Source: Ramlibacter paludis
GTDB lineage: Bacteria > Pseudomonadota > Gammaproteobacteria > Burkholderiales > Burkholderiaceae_C
Length of the DNA stretch: 64,000 nucleotides
Assembly: GCF_022012305.1 (NCBI RefSeq)
Contig: NZ_JAKLTM010000001.1
Location: 186,001 to 250,000 of the forward strand
Direction: 5' to 3'
The first letter of the stretch is position 1. Each line of letters begins with the position of its first letter. Positions 8,264 to 16,636 of this stretch are shown piece by piece. Under the pieces are notes generated by a model, which ran no database searches, had not been told where the DNA came from, and was given only the letters and a program-made list of their open reading frames with translations. Made by a program: the position numbers and the translations under genes.

Positions 8264-8330
8264 GGCTTCTCCTGTTCCCGCCCGGCTTGCGCGGACGCAT
8301 GCCTGCATGGTGGGCGCTCCCCGCGCAAGG

Positions 8331-8350
8331 GGCTTGACCCACGTCAAGCC
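8331..8350. promoter_or_regulatory. Perfect palindrome with TTGAC-N4-GTCAA core, FNR/ANR-like box candidate
   Basis: GGCTTGAC-CCAC-GTCAAGCC is a perfect 8-4-8 inverted repeat 52 bp before the DUF883 start and 68 bp before the divergent small membrane protein. Its TTGAC-N4-GTCAA core is close to the TTGAT-N4-ATCAA consensus of the CRP/FNR family (FNR, ANR, DNR). This suggests oxygen- or stress-dependent control of one or both genes. It could instead be a plain hairpin. Confidence 0.4.
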
Positions 8351-8401
8351 GGCCGGCCGCAACGGCGCCAGCATGGACTCCTCTTTTCCAGGGGAATCTC
8401 C

Positions 8402-8695
8402 ATGAACGACATCTCGAAGGACCTGAACGCCATCATCGCGGACGCGGAACAGCTGCTCCAGCACCTGAAGCGCGAGGTGGGCAGCGAAGCGGGAGCCGCG
8501 CGCGAGCGCCTCGAGAAGAGCCTGGCCGCCGGCAAGGCACGCCTGCAGGCGGCGCAGCACGCCGTCGGCGCGGGCGTGCGGACGGCGGCCGACGCCACCG
8601 ATGGCTACGTGCACCAGCAGCCCTGGACCGCCATCGGGATCGGTGCCGGCCTCGGCCTGCTGGCCGGCTTGCTCCTGGGTCGACCCCGCGACTGA
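8402..8695 (+). CDS. DUF883 (ElaB/YqjD-like) membrane-anchored protein
   Basis: 97 residues. The N-terminal three quarters is a charged amphipathic helix rich in Glu, Lys and Ala (residues about 5-70). It is followed by a PWTAIGIGAGLGLLAGLLLGRP anchor in two short stretches: a PWTAIGIG turn, then a glycine-zipper membrane helix. This is the layout of ElaB/YqjD/YgaM proteins, which in E. coli bind ribosomes at the inner membrane in stationary phase. The start ATG 8402 follows CAGGGGAA. The FNR-like palindrome at 8331-8350 may control it. The gene ends 2 bp from the convergent glmS stop. Confidence 0.85.
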   Translation: MNDISKDLNAIIADAEQLLQHLKREVGSEAGAARERLEKSLAAGKARLQAAQHAVGAGVRTAADATDGYVHQQPWTAIGIGAGLGLLAGLLLGRPRD

Positions 8696-8697
8696 CC

Positions 8698-10539
8698 TTA
8701 TTCGACGGTCACGCTCTTCGCCAGGTTGCGCGGCTTGTCGACGTCGGTGCCGCGCGCCAGCGCGGTGTGATACGCCAGCAGCTGCAACGGCACCACGTGC
8801 AGCAGGGGGCTGAGCGGCCCGTAATGCTCCGGCATGCGGATCACGTGGATGCCTTCGCTGTTCTCGATCTTCGTGTCCGAGTCGGCCAGCACGTACAGCA
8901 CGCCGCCGCGCGCGCGCACTTCCTGCATGTTGGACTTGAGCTTTTCCAGCAGCGTGTCGTTGGGCGCCACCGTCACCACCGGCATCTCGCTGGTCACCAG
9001 CGCCAGCGGGCCGTGTTTCAGCTCGCCCGCGGCGTAAGCCTCGGCGTGGATGTAGGTGATCTCCTTGAGCTTGAGCGCGCCTTCCAGCGCGATCGGGTAG
9101 TGCAGCCCGCGACCCAGGAACAGCGCGTTCTCCTTGGCCGCAAAGTCCTCCGCCCACGAGATGACCTGCGGCTCCAGCGCCAGCACCGCCTGCAGCGCGG
9201 TGGGCAGGTGGCGCATCGCCTTCAGGTGTTCGGCTTCCTGCGTCTCGGTGAGGTGGCCGCGCGTCTGCGCCAGCGTCAGCGCCAGCAGGAACAGGCCGGC
9301 CAGCTGCGTCGTGAAGGCCTTGGTCGACGCCACGCCGATCTCGACGCCGGCGCGCGTCAGGTAGGCCAGCTTGCATTCGCGCACCATGGCCGAGGTCGAG
9401 ACGTTGCACACCGTCAGCGTGTGCTGCATGCCCAGTTCGCGCGCATGCTTCAGCGCGGCCAGCGTGTCGGCCGTCTCGCCCGATTGCGTGATGGTGACGA
9501 CCAGGGTCTTCGGGTTGGGCACGCTCTCGCGGTAGCGGTATTCGCTGGCGATCTCGACCTGCGTCGGGATCTTGGCGATGGACTCGAGCCAGTACTTGGC
9601 GGTGCAGCCAGCGTAGTAGCTGGTGCCGCAAGCCAGGATCAGCACCGAGTCGACTTCCTGGAAGATCTTGTGCGCGCCGTCGCCGAACAGCTCGGGCATC
9701 ACGCTGTCCACGCCCTGCAGGGTGTCGGCGATCGCGCGCGGCTGCTCGAAGATCTCCTTCTGCATGTAGTGGCGGTAGGGGCCGAGTTCGGCCGCGCCGC
9801 TGTGCGCCTGCACGGTCTTGACGATGCGCTGCGCCGGCTTGTGGTTCTTGTCGACGATCCAGTAGCGCCCCAGCTGCAGGTCGACCACGTCGCCTTCTTC
9901 CAGGTACACGATCTGGTCGGTCACGCCGGCCAGCGCCATCGCGTCGCTGGCCAGGAAGTTCTCTTCCTTGCCCACGCCCAGCACCAGCGGCGAGCCGGCA
10001 CGCGCGCCCACCACGCGGTGCGGTTCGTCCTTGCAGAACACGGCGATCGCGTACGCGCCATGCAGTTGCTTGACCGCCGCCTTCACCGCCTCGAACAGGT
10101 CGCCCTCGTACAGGCTGTCGACCAGGTGGACGATCACCTCGGTGTCGGTCTGGCTGTGGAACTTGTAGCCCTTGGCCTTGAGCGCCGCGCGCAGTTCGTC
10201 GTGGTTCTCGATGATGCCGTTGTGGACCACGGCGACGCGCCCGGGCGCCGACGGATTGTCGCCGGGGCCCTGGCTGAAGTGCGGGTGTGCGTTGTGGACG
10301 GCCGGCGCGCCGTGCGTGGCCCAGCGCGTGTGCGCGATGCCGGTGCCGCCGGCGATGCCTTCGGTGGCGACCTGGTCCATCAGTTCAGCGACGCGGTCGG
10401 TGCTGCGGGCGCGCTTGAGGCCGTCCGCGTAGACGGCGACCCCGCAGGAGTCGTAGCCGCGGTATTCCAGGCGTTGCAGTCCCTGGACCAGGATGGGAAC
10501 GATGTTGCGCGTGGAAACGGCGCCGACGATACCGCACAT
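8698..10539 (-). CDS. glmS: Glutamine--fructose-6-phosphate aminotransferase (isomerizing)
   Basis: 613 residues, the family's normal length. It makes glucosamine-6-phosphate from fructose-6-phosphate and glutamine, the first step to UDP-GlcNAc for peptidoglycan and LPS. The N-terminal class II glutaminase domain begins MCGIVGAVS with the nucleophile Cys2 and has the HTRWATHG and HNGIIEN motifs. Two SIS domains follow ([11 protein letters not shown] near residue 300, [19 protein letters not shown] near 480), and the end is [13 protein letters not shown]. It is monocistronic here, diverging from an Lrp/AsnC regulator across a 124-bp gap. glmU lies 700 bp further on, so both committed UDP-GlcNAc genes are neighbours. 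No glmS ribozyme is expected in this phylum and none is seen. Confidence 0.98.
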   Translation of the reverse strand: MCGIVGAVSTRNIVPILVQGLQRLEYRGYDSCGVAVYADGLKRARSTDRVAELMDQVATEGIAGGTGIAHTRWATHGAPAVHNAHPHFSQGPGDNPSAPGRVAVVHNGIIENHDELRAALKAKGYKFHSQTDTEVIVHLVDSLYEGDLFEAVKAAVKQLHGAYAIAVFCKDEPHRVVGARAGSPLVLGVGKEENFLASDAMALAGVTDQIVYLEEGDVVDLQLGRYWIVDKNHKPAQRIVKTVQAHSGAAELGPYRHYMQKEIFEQPRAIADTLQGVDSVMPELFGDGAHKIFQEVDSVLILACGTSYYAGCTAKYWLESIAKIPTQVEIASEYRYRESVPNPKTLVVTITQSGETADTLAALKHARELGMQHTLTVCNVSTSAMVRECKLAYLTRAGVEIGVASTKAFTTQLAGLFLLALTLAQTRGHLTETQEAEHLKAMRHLPTALQAVLALEPQVISWAEDFAAKENALFLGRGLHYPIALEGALKLKEITYIHAEAYAAGELKHGPLALVTSEMPVVTVAPNDTLLEKLKSNMQEVRARGGVLYVLADSDTKIENSEGIHVIRMPEHYGPLSPLLHVVPLQLLAYHTALARGTDVDKPRNLAKSVTVE

Positions 10540-10618
10540 GACAGACCTCTTGGGGTTGGTGTGGCAAGGACTGTAGGCTCGCAGCCGTGGAATATGGTTG
10601 CTAAATCATCGTCTTTCT

Positions 10619-10660
10619 GGAATTTCCTTCCATCGCATTGTGGTTGTGGAATAAAATTCC
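10619..10660. promoter_or_regulatory. Two GGAA/TTCC palindromes in the glmS / asnC gap
   Basis: GGAA-T-TTCC (10619-10627) and GGAAT-AAA-ATTCC (10648-10660) lie 29 bp apart (start to start), just upstream of the Lrp/AsnC start at 10664. The second is a perfect 5-3-5 palindrome in an AT-rich patch. Lrp-family proteins bind arrays of short AT-centred palindromes and repress their own gene. These are therefore candidate operators, and could also influence the divergent glmS. Confidence 0.45.
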
Positions 10661-10663
10661 GAA

Positions 10664-11158
10664 ATGCCTATCGAATCGACTGATAGCTTCACGGATGCAG
10701 CCGACCTGGCCCTGCTGGAGCAGCTGCAGAAGGACTGCTCCCTGACCAACCAGGATCTGGCCAAGCGGGTCCACCTGTCGCCGCCGACCTGCCTGCGGCG
10801 GGTCAAGCGCCTGCGCGATGCGGGCCTGATCGAAAGCGAGATTGCCATCCTGAACCCGGAGCTCGTGGCGCGCGCGCTGGGCCACGGCCTGGAAGCCGTC
10901 GTCGAGGTGTCGCTCGACCGGCAGGGCAACGAGGAACAGGAAGCCTTCGAGGCGCGCGTGATCGAGGACGAGGCGGTGCAGCAGTGCTACCGCGTGTCGC
11001 CCGGCCCCGACTTCGTCTTGATGGTCCACGCGCGCGACATGCAGGATTACCTGGCGCTGGCGCAGCGACTTTTCACCAGCGATGCGAACGTGCGCAACGT
11101 GAAGGCCTTCTTCTCGGTGAAGCGGGCGAAGTTCAAGCCGCGGATTCCGCTGAAGTAG
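10664..11158 (+). CDS. Lrp/AsnC-family transcriptional regulator
   Basis: 164 residues. The N-terminal helix-turn-helix (residues about 10-55, LLEQLQKDCSLTNQDLAKRVHLSPPTCLRR in two parts) is followed by the RAM/AsnC ligand-binding domain with QCYRVSPGPDFVLMV and a VRNVKAFFSVKRAKF end. Lrp-family proteins form octamers that sense amino acids. The gene diverges from glmS, and two GGAA/TTCC palindromes sit directly before it, so autoregulation is likely. Its natural ligand is unknown. A link to glutamine or glucosamine supply is an inference from the neighbouring glmS only. Confidence 0.92.
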   Translation: MPIESTDSFTDAADLALLEQLQKDCSLTNQDLAKRVHLSPPTCLRRVKRLRDAGLIESEIAILNPELVARALGHGLEAVVEVSLDRQGNEEQEAFEARVIEDEAVQQCYRVSPGPDFVLMVHARDMQDYLALAQRLFTSDANVRNVKAFFSVKRAKFKPRIPLK

Positions 11159-11169
11159 GCGCGGGAGTT

Positions 11170-11235
11170 GTCATTGCGGGCTCGACCCGCAATCCAGCGG
11201 CGGGGCTGGATCCCGGCGCGAGGCCGGGATGACAA
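11170..11235. repeat. REPIN-like element, full two-hairpin copy
   Basis: Two imperfect palindromes face each other. The first (11170-11196) has stem ATTGCGGG / CCCGCAAT and the second (11206-11235) has stem ATCCCGG / CCGGGAT. They are separated by about 9 bp. The outer ends read TGTCAT and ATGACA and the inner ends read ATCCA and TGGAT. It fills the gap between the convergent asnC and glmU genes. Related copies occur at 18192, 31494, 43139, 52077, 55869 and 59442. Confidence 0.75.
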
Positions 11236-11239
11236 GCAC

Positions 11240-12634
11240 TCATTTCTTCTTCGGCCGCGCCCAGTTCGGAATGCTCGCCTGCCGCGCCCGCGCCACCGAC
11301 AGCGCGCCCGCCTCGGTGCTCTTGTTGATCACCGACCCCGCGCCCACCGTGCCGCCCGCGGCCACCGTCACCGGCGCCACCAGCACGCAGTTGCTGCCCA
11401 CGTGCACGTCGGCCTCGATCACGGTGCGGTGCTTGTTGGCGCCGTCGTAGTTGGCCGTGATGCTGCCGGCGCCGTAGTTCACGCGTTCGCCCACCGTCGC
11501 ATCGCCCAGGTAGGCCAGGTGGTTCGCCTTGGCACCCTTGGCCAGGGTGGAGTTCTTCACCTCGACGAAGTTGCCGATGTGCACTTCCTGGCCCAGCTTC
11601 GCGCCCGGACGCAGCCGTGCGAAGGGACCGATCAGCGCGCCTTCGCCCACTTCCACGCCGGCCTTCTCGCCGTCGATGTGGGTGAAGGGATGGATCACCG
11701 CGCCGGCCGCGATGCGCGCATTGGCGATCACGCAGTTGGCGCCTATGCGCACGCCGTCGCCCAGCGCCACCTGGCCTTCGAACAGGCAGTTCACGTCGAT
11801 CTCCACGTCCTGACCACACTCCAGCGTGCCGCGCAGGTCGAAGCGTGCCGGGTCGGCCAGGCGCACGCCGGCTTCCATCAGGGCCACGGCCTGGCGGCGC
11901 TGGAAGGCGCGTTCCAGGTCGGCAAGCTGCAGCGGGCTGTTCACCCCATCCACCTCCACCTGCTCGCCCGCCTTGGCCGCCACGACCTCGGTGCCATCGG
12001 CGGCCGCGAAGCCGACGATGTCGGTCAGGTAGTACTCGCCCTGGGCGTTGTCGTTCTTCAGCCGCGCCAGCCAGTCCTTCAGCTTGCGCGCGGGCACCGC
12101 CATGAAGCCGGTGTAGACCTCCTTGATCGCGCGCTGCGCATGGCTGGCGTCCTTGTGCTCCACGATCGCCTGCACCGCCTCGCCGCTGCGCACGATGCGG
12201 CCGTAGCCGGTGGGGTCGGCCATGTCCACGGTCAGCAGCGCCAGGCGCGTGCCGCCGCACTTGTCCACCAGCGCCTGCAGCGTCTGCGGCCGGATCAGGG
12301 GCACGTCGCCGTTCAGGATCAGCGCGATGCCGTCGTCCGGCAGCACCGGCACCACTTGCTGCACCGCGTGGCCGGTCCCGAGCTGGGGCTCCTGCCGCAC
12401 GAAGTCCGGCGCGGCCCGGCCGGCGCCTTCGGCCGCGCCCTTCAGGTACTGTTCCACGCCCTCGGCGCCATGGCCGGTGATGACGATGACGCGCCGCGCC
12501 TGCAGCACCGCCGCCGTGTCCATCACGTGCTGGATCATGGGCCGCCCGCCCACCTTGTGCAGCACCTTGGGCGTGCGGCTTTTCATGCGCGTGCCCTTGC
12601 CCGCCGCCATCACCACCACATCGACTGCCGTCAT
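11240..12634 (-). CDS. glmU: Bifunctional UDP-N-acetylglucosamine diphosphorylase / glucosamine-1-phosphate N-acetyltransferase
   Basis: 464 residues from ATG 12634, preceded by AGGAAGG. The open frame extends further upstream but that part is antisense to the next gene. It acetylates glucosamine-1-phosphate and then forms UDP-GlcNAc in the cytoplasm. The N-terminal pyrophosphorylase domain has MAAGKGTRMKSRTPKVLH and LNGDVPLI. The C-terminal left-handed beta helix shows hexapeptide repeats and the conserved NYDGANKHRT acetyl-CoA region. The tail ends in PKKK. Together with glmS it supplies cell-wall and LPS precursors. It starts 18 bp from the divergent lipoprotein gene, so their promoters must overlap the coding regions. 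Confidence 0.98.
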   Translation of the reverse strand: MTAVDVVVMAAGKGTRMKSRTPKVLHKVGGRPMIQHVMDTAAVLQARRVIVITGHGAEGVEQYLKGAAEGAGRAAPDFVRQEPQLGTGHAVQQVVPVLPDDGIALILNGDVPLIRPQTLQALVDKCGGTRLALLTVDMADPTGYGRIVRSGEAVQAIVEHKDASHAQRAIKEVYTGFMAVPARKLKDWLARLKNDNAQGEYYLTDIVGFAAADGTEVVAAKAGEQVEVDGVNSPLQLADLERAFQRRQAVALMEAGVRLADPARFDLRGTLECGQDVEIDVNCLFEGQVALGDGVRIGANCVIANARIAAGAVIHPFTHIDGEKAGVEVGEGALIGPFARLRPGAKLGQEVHIGNFVEVKNSTLAKGAKANHLAYLGDATVGERVNYGAGSITANYDGANKHRTVIEADVHVGSNCVLVAPVTVAAGGTVGAGSVINKSTEAGALSVARARQASIPNWARPKKK

Positions 12635-12652
12635 TCGTGTACCTTCCTGCCC

Positions 12653-13528
12653 ATGAAATTGATCGTTGCCCGTACCGCCGGAATTATCCTTGCCTTGGCC
12701 GTCGCCATGGGGCTGGCCGCCTGCAGCGCCATCAAATTGGGCTACAGCACGCTGCCGGACCTGGCCTACTGGTGGCTCGACGGCTACGTGGATTTCAACG
12801 AAGCCCAGGAGCCGCTCGCGCGGCAGCAACTCGCGCAGTTGCATGCCTGGCATCGCCAGCAGGAGCTGCCCAAGCTGGGGGAACTGCTGGCGCGGCTGGA
12901 ACAGATGACGCCCGGCAGCATCAGCGCAGCGCAGGCGTGCACCGTGGTCGCCGACGTGCAGGCCCGCATGGACGTGGTCGCCACCCGCGCCGAACCCGCC
13001 ATCGTCGGCCTCGCCTCCCTGCTCACGCCCAAGCAGCTGCGCCACCTGGAGCGCAAGTACCGCAGCAACAACGATGCCTACCGCAAGGACTGGATCGCCG
13101 TGTCCGCGGATGAGCGCAAGGACAAGCGCTACGACCAGATGCTGGAACGCATCGAGACGATCTACGGCAGCCTCGACGCCCCGCAGCGCGCGGTGCTGCG
13201 GCAAGGCATCGCGCAGTCGATGTTCGACCCGCAGCGCGTCCTGGCGGAGCGCCAGCGGCGCCAGCAGGACCTGCTGCAGACGCTGCGCCGGATGATGGAG
13301 CCCTCGACCGGCACCGAGGCCGCACGCACCCTGCTGCACGCCCATCTCGAGCGCGTGATGCACTCGCCCGACCTCGCCTACCGCGCCTGGCAGGACGCGC
13401 TGGTGCAGGAAGGCTGCCGCATCTTTTCCGCAGTGCACGAAAGCACGACGGCCGCGCAGCGCCAGCAGGCCGTGCGCCGCCTGCGCGCCTACCAGCGCGA
13501 CCTGCGGGAACTGTCGGGGACGCATTGA
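12653..13528 (+). CDS. DUF6279-type lipoprotein
   Basis: 291 residues. A signal peptide (MKLIVARTAGIILALAVAMG) ends in the lipobox LAAC, with the lipidated Cys at residue 24. The mature part begins SAIKLGYSTLPDLAYWWLDGY, which matches the DUF6279 family as I recall it. The remainder is helical and rich in Arg, Gln and Leu (for example LAERQRRQQDLLQTLRRMM). It should be an envelope lipoprotein of unknown function. Proteins of this kind often sit next to glmU or transport genes in Burkholderiales. Its stop overlaps the next gene's TTG start by 3 bp, so an MFS transporter is probably translated with it. Confidence 0.75.
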   Translation: MKLIVARTAGIILALAVAMGLAACSAIKLGYSTLPDLAYWWLDGYVDFNEAQEPLARQQLAQLHAWHRQQELPKLGELLARLEQMTPGSISAAQACTVVADVQARMDVVATRAEPAIVGLASLLTPKQLRHLERKYRSNNDAYRKDWIAVSADERKDKRYDQMLERIETIYGSLDAPQRAVLRQGIAQSMFDPQRVLAERQRRQQDLLQTLRRMMEPSTGTEAARTLLHAHLERVMHSPDLAYRAWQDALVQEGCRIFSAVHESTTAAQRQQAVRRLRAYQRDLRELSGTH

Positions 13529-14637
13529 GCCTGATCTGGCGGCTGGGCGCCGCCACCACGCTGATCCTCATGGCTTTCGCCATGGCCGGCCCCGTGCTGG
13601 CCGTGCAGCTGCAACGCGCGGGGCATGGCCCGGCCACCATCGGCGCCTTCGCCATGCTGCCCTTCCTGCTGATCGGCCTCCTGATGCCGGTCGTGCCGCG
13701 CGTGATCGGCCGGTTCGGGCTGGTGCGCACTTACCGCGCGGGTGCGCTGCTGCAACTCCTCGGCGCGGTCGGCTACGCATTGGGCAACGGCCTGGCCGCC
13801 TGGAGCGCCGGCGCCCTGCTGACCGGCCTGGGCGCTTCGCTGCTGTGGAATGCGACGGAGACCTTGCTGACGCAGGAAGCGCCGCCGGCCACGCGCGGGC
13901 GCGTCATGGGCGCCTACCAGACCGCGCTGGGCGCGGCCCTCGCGCTCGGACCTTTCCTGCCGGCGCTGCTGCAGCTGAAAGCGCGCAGCGCGCTCTGGCT
14001 GGGCGCCGCGCTGGTCGCGGCTTGCGTGCTGGTGGCGCTCAGTGCCCGCAGCAAAGCAGTGGCCACACCGGCCGCGAGCGCCGCCTCGGGTACCTGGCAG
14101 GCCTTGCGCGCCGTGCCCTGGCTGGCCGCGCTGGCCTTCGCCGGCGGCGTCTTCGAAGCGGGCCTGAGCGCCATCACGACGGCCCACGCGTCCTCGCTGG
14201 GCATGGACTTGCGCACGGCCACCAGCGTGGCGGGCGCGATCGGCGTCGGCAGCTTCCTGTTCCAGTATCCGGCGGGCTGGGCCGCGGACCACATGCCGGT
14301 GCGGCGCGTCTTCACCTTCGCTTCGCTGGTGCTGGTGGTGGCCAGCGTCGCCATCGCCTTCGCGGGCGAAGCGCCCTGGCTGCTGTGGGTGTGCGGCCTG
14401 CTGTGGGGCGGGGTCGGCGGCGCGCTCTACACGCTGGCGATCATCCAGGTGGCGCACGCCTTCGACGGCCGCGCGACCGCGGGCGCAGCCGCGGCGGCGA
14501 TCACCGGCTACACCTGGGGCGGCACGCTGGGGCCGCTCGCAAGCGGCTGGACGCTGCAGGCCGCCGGCCTCACGGGCCTGGCGGCGTGGCTGCTGCTGAT
14601 GGCGCTGGGCGCGCTGCTGGCGGCGCGCCGGGCCTGA
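13525..14637 (+). CDS. MFS transporter
   Basis: 370 residues from TTG 13525, which overlaps the lipoprotein stop as TTGA. An ATG at 13570 would cut into the first membrane helix, so I prefer TTG. About 11-12 hydrophobic helices are visible, with an MFS-type loop RFGLVRTYRAG between helices 2 and 3 and AGWAADHMPVRRVF at the equivalent place in the second half. It resembles small drug or sugar efflux permeases of the YbfB/YfcJ kind, but the substrate is unknown. Coupled translation with the upstream lipoprotein suggests a joint envelope function, which is inference. Confidence 0.8.
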   Translation: MSLIWRLGAATTLILMAFAMAGPVLAVQLQRAGHGPATIGAFAMLPFLLIGLLMPVVPRVIGRFGLVRTYRAGALLQLLGAVGYALGNGLAAWSAGALLTGLGASLLWNATETLLTQEAPPATRGRVMGAYQTALGAALALGPFLPALLQLKARSALWLGAALVAACVLVALSARSKAVATPAASAASGTWQALRAVPWLAALAFAGGVFEAGLSAITTAHASSLGMDLRTATSVAGAIGVGSFLFQYPAGWAADHMPVRRVFTFASLVLVVASVAIAFAGEAPWLLWVCGLLWGGVGGALYTLAIIQVAHAFDGRATAGAAAAAITGYTWGGTLGPLASGWTLQAAGLTGLAAWLLLMALGALLAARRA

Positions 14638-14640
14638 GGC

Positions 14641-14943
14641 TTACTTCTCGCCCTTGGAGTGCGAACGCCCTTCGCGCTCGGCCTGCTCCAGGTCGCGCGC
14701 TTCCGATTCGGAGCGCGGCTTGGCGTTCTCGGCATCGGCGGACACGTCGGCCTTGTCGAGGTAGTCCTTGATGTTCTTCTGGTAGTCGCGGGTGGCCGTG
14801 TAGCTGCCTTCGCCTTCGACCTGGCCGCCCTGGGCCTGGCCGCGCTGCTGGAAATCGGTGGCGCCGGCGCGCTGCTGCTGGGGGTCGCTGTCGCGCGCGG
14901 GCTGCTGCTGGAGGGTGCGGGGGGTGGACTTGTCGTCGGACAT
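14641..14943 (-). CDS. Low-complexity hydrophilic protein, 100 residues
   Basis: A highly charged protein without hydrophobic segments. It is Gln-rich at the N-terminus (TLQQQPARDSDPQQQRAG) and rich in Ser, Glu, Arg and Lys at the end (RSESEARDLEQAEREGRSH). The middle has a small conserved-looking patch SYTATRDYQKNIKDYLDKA that could be a helix. I do not know a named family. Similar short hydrophilic proteins in this group have been seen next to stress genes, so a stress-protectant role is possible but unproven. GGAGAC upstream of ATG 14943 supports translation. It is convergent with the MFS gene, 3 bp apart. Confidence 0.65.
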   Translation of the reverse strand: MSDDKSTPRTLQQQPARDSDPQQQRAGATDFQQRGQAQGGQVEGEGSYTATRDYQKNIKDYLDKADVSADAENAKPRSESEARDLEQAEREGRSHSKGEK

Positions 14944-15061
14944 CGGGGCGTCTCCTGTGGGTGCCGCTGCACAGCTTAGGAAAGCTGGTGCGCGGCAGGT
15001 GTCGTCCGCCGGGGTTCGGATGTGTCAGCGGGCGCCTACGCCCGCCGCGAACGCGCCACGC

Positions 15062-16051
15062 TCAAGCCTGCAGCGACGCCCACATCTCCTTGTCGCGCTC
15101 CGCCGTCCACACGCGCGGCACCTTCATGCCGCGCGCTTCGTCGTAGGCGCGGCTGACGTCGAAGGGCAGGCAGTGTTCGTAGATGAAGACCTGGCCGAAG
15201 ATCGGGTCCATGGACTTGCGCGTGTGCGCCATTGCCGCCTTCAGGTCCATGTTCTGCTCCGCCGCCTCGCGGGCGCAGCGGTACAGCGTCTCCACCCAGC
15301 GCTGCGTGTAGTCGAGCGCCTGGTTGACCGCTGCATTTCCCTTCATCGCTTCGCCGCGGCCGGGCACGATCGCTTCGGCCTTCAGCGCGCGCAGCGCGGC
15401 CAGCGTGGCCGGCCACTCCTGCAGGTGGGCGTCGCCGGTGTAGACGCCGGCGTTGTATTCCACCAGGTCGCCGGAGAACAGCACCTTCTCTTCTTCCACC
15501 CAGGCAATGGTGTCGCCGCGCGTGTGGCCGTTGCCGGGCGACCAGATCTGCACCTTCACGCCGCCGAGGTCGACGGTCAGCTTGCCGGGCACTTCGCCGA
15601 TGTTCGGGTTGCCGCCGCCGATCACGAGCGTCGGCCAGGTCAGGCCCGGGATCTCCTCGGCATTGCGGAACAGGCGCGGAAAGCGGTCCATCTCGGACTG
15701 CATGTCTTCCTTGCCGCGCTCCACGATCAGTTCCTGCGTGCCCTGGCTGGCGATCACCTCGGTGGCGCCCTCGGCCACGAAGGCGCTGGCGCCCAGCACG
15801 CGCACCGCGTGGTAGTGCGTCAGCAGCACGTACTTGATCGGCTTGTCGCTCACCTGGCGGATGCGCTGGATCAGGTCGCGCGCCATCGAGGGCGTCGCGG
15901 TGGCGTCGCTGACCATCACGAACTTGTCGCCGATGATCACGCCGGAATTCGGGTCGCCTTCGGCGGTGTACGCCCAGCAATGCGCGGACAGCTGCTCGAA
16001 GGTGATTTTCTTGTCGGCCAGGTCGGCCTGGCTCGCGAAGGCTTTGGACAT
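15062..16051 (-). CDS. Metallo-beta-lactamase-fold hydrolase with altered HxHxDH motif
   Basis: 329 residues. The MBL fold is recognisable by the first metal motif region YVLLTHYHAVRVLGA (residues 75-88), a NGHTRGD third motif and VLFSGDLVEY. The canonical HxHxDH motif is replaced by H79-Y-H81-A-V-R, so the Asp and His that bind the second zinc are missing. The end has a long helical extension (about residues 240-329). The protein may bind one metal, or work differently from ordinary glyoxalase II or lactonase relatives. Similar variants exist in the family, and I know no established function. No signal peptide is visible. It is followed by gntK on the same strand, 45 bp on. Confidence 0.8.
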   Translation of the reverse strand: MSKAFASQADLADKKITFEQLSAHCWAYTAEGDPNSGVIIGDKFVMVSDATATPSMARDLIQRIRQVSDKPIKYVLLTHYHAVRVLGASAFVAEGATEVIASQGTQELIVERGKEDMQSEMDRFPRLFRNAEEIPGLTWPTLVIGGGNPNIGEVPGKLTVDLGGVKVQIWSPGNGHTRGDTIAWVEEEKVLFSGDLVEYNAGVYTGDAHLQEWPATLAALRALKAEAIVPGRGEAMKGNAAVNQALDYTQRWVETLYRCAREAAEQNMDLKAAMAHTRKSMDPIFGQVFIYEHCLPFDVSRAYDEARGMKVPRVWTAERDKEMWASLQA

Positions 16052-16096
16052 CGGGACTCCTGCGGATAGGGCCCGATTTTAACTAATCGAAACGCA

Positions 16097-16636
16097 TTAC
16101 GGATTGTTGAACGGCTGCCGCGCCCAGCGCGCCGCGCCGTCGACCACGCGATCGATGTGCGCGGTGGCGTCGGCCGCCAGCACGCCCGGCTCCGACGAAG
16201 GATCCTCCAGCGCCTCGAACTGGCTCGCGACCAGGCTGGGCGGATAGAAGTGGTCGGTGCGGGAAGCCACGCGCTCGAGCGCCTGGTGCTCGGTCAGGGC
16301 GAGGTGCAGGAAGCGCAGATTGGGAACGGCGCCACGCAAGGCGTTGCGGTAGGACCGCTTGAGCGCGGAGCAGGTGAGCACCGCACCGCCCGGCTGGGCG
16401 CGCAGTGCATCGGCGAGTTTCTGCAGCCATTCGGCGCGATCGACGTCGGTGAGCGGAATGCCCTGCCGCATCTTCTCGATGTTGCCGGCCGGATGGAAGT
16501 CGTCGCCTTCCACCAGCGGCAACTGCAGTTGCGCCGCGAGGCGCGCGCCGACCAGCGACTTGCCGCAGCCGGCGACGCCCATGACGACGATGAAGAGCGG
16601 GTCAGCGGGCGGGGCAGGCTTGGCCATGCCGGCCAT
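16097..16636 (-). CDS. gntK: Gluconokinase
   Basis: 179 residues, typical length. It phosphorylates gluconate to 6-phosphogluconate for the Entner-Doudoroff and pentose phosphate routes. The P-loop is GVAGCGKS (about residues 20-27), followed by EGDDFHP (44-50), the substrate-binding region of the GntK family, then LTDVDRAEWLQKL and CSALKRSYR. The chosen ATG 16636 lies inside the 3' end of the DUF2917 gene. A second ATG at 16627 is equally possible and neither has a good ribosome site, so expression may be coupled to the upstream gene. No gluconate permease or edd/eda gene is nearby. Confidence 0.93.
   Translation of the reverse strand: MAGMAKPAPPADPLFIVVMGVAGCGKSLVGARLAAQLQLPLVEGDDFHPAGNIEKMRQGIPLTDVDRAEWLQKLADALRAQPGGAVLTCSALKRSYRNALRGAVPNLRFLHLALTEHQALERVASRTDHFYPPSLVASQFEALEDPSSEPGVLAADATAHIDRVVDGAARWARQPFNNP

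Noticed and set aside
10540-10663. glmS ribozyme upstream of glmS
   Set aside because: The glmS ribozyme is found in Firmicutes and relatives. The 124-bp gap shows only small palindromes and no ribozyme-like core.
12635-13525. N-terminal extension of glmU by about 300 codons
   Set aside because: It is antisense to the DUF6279 lipoprotein gene. ATG 12634 has a good ribosome site and gives the normal GlmU start.
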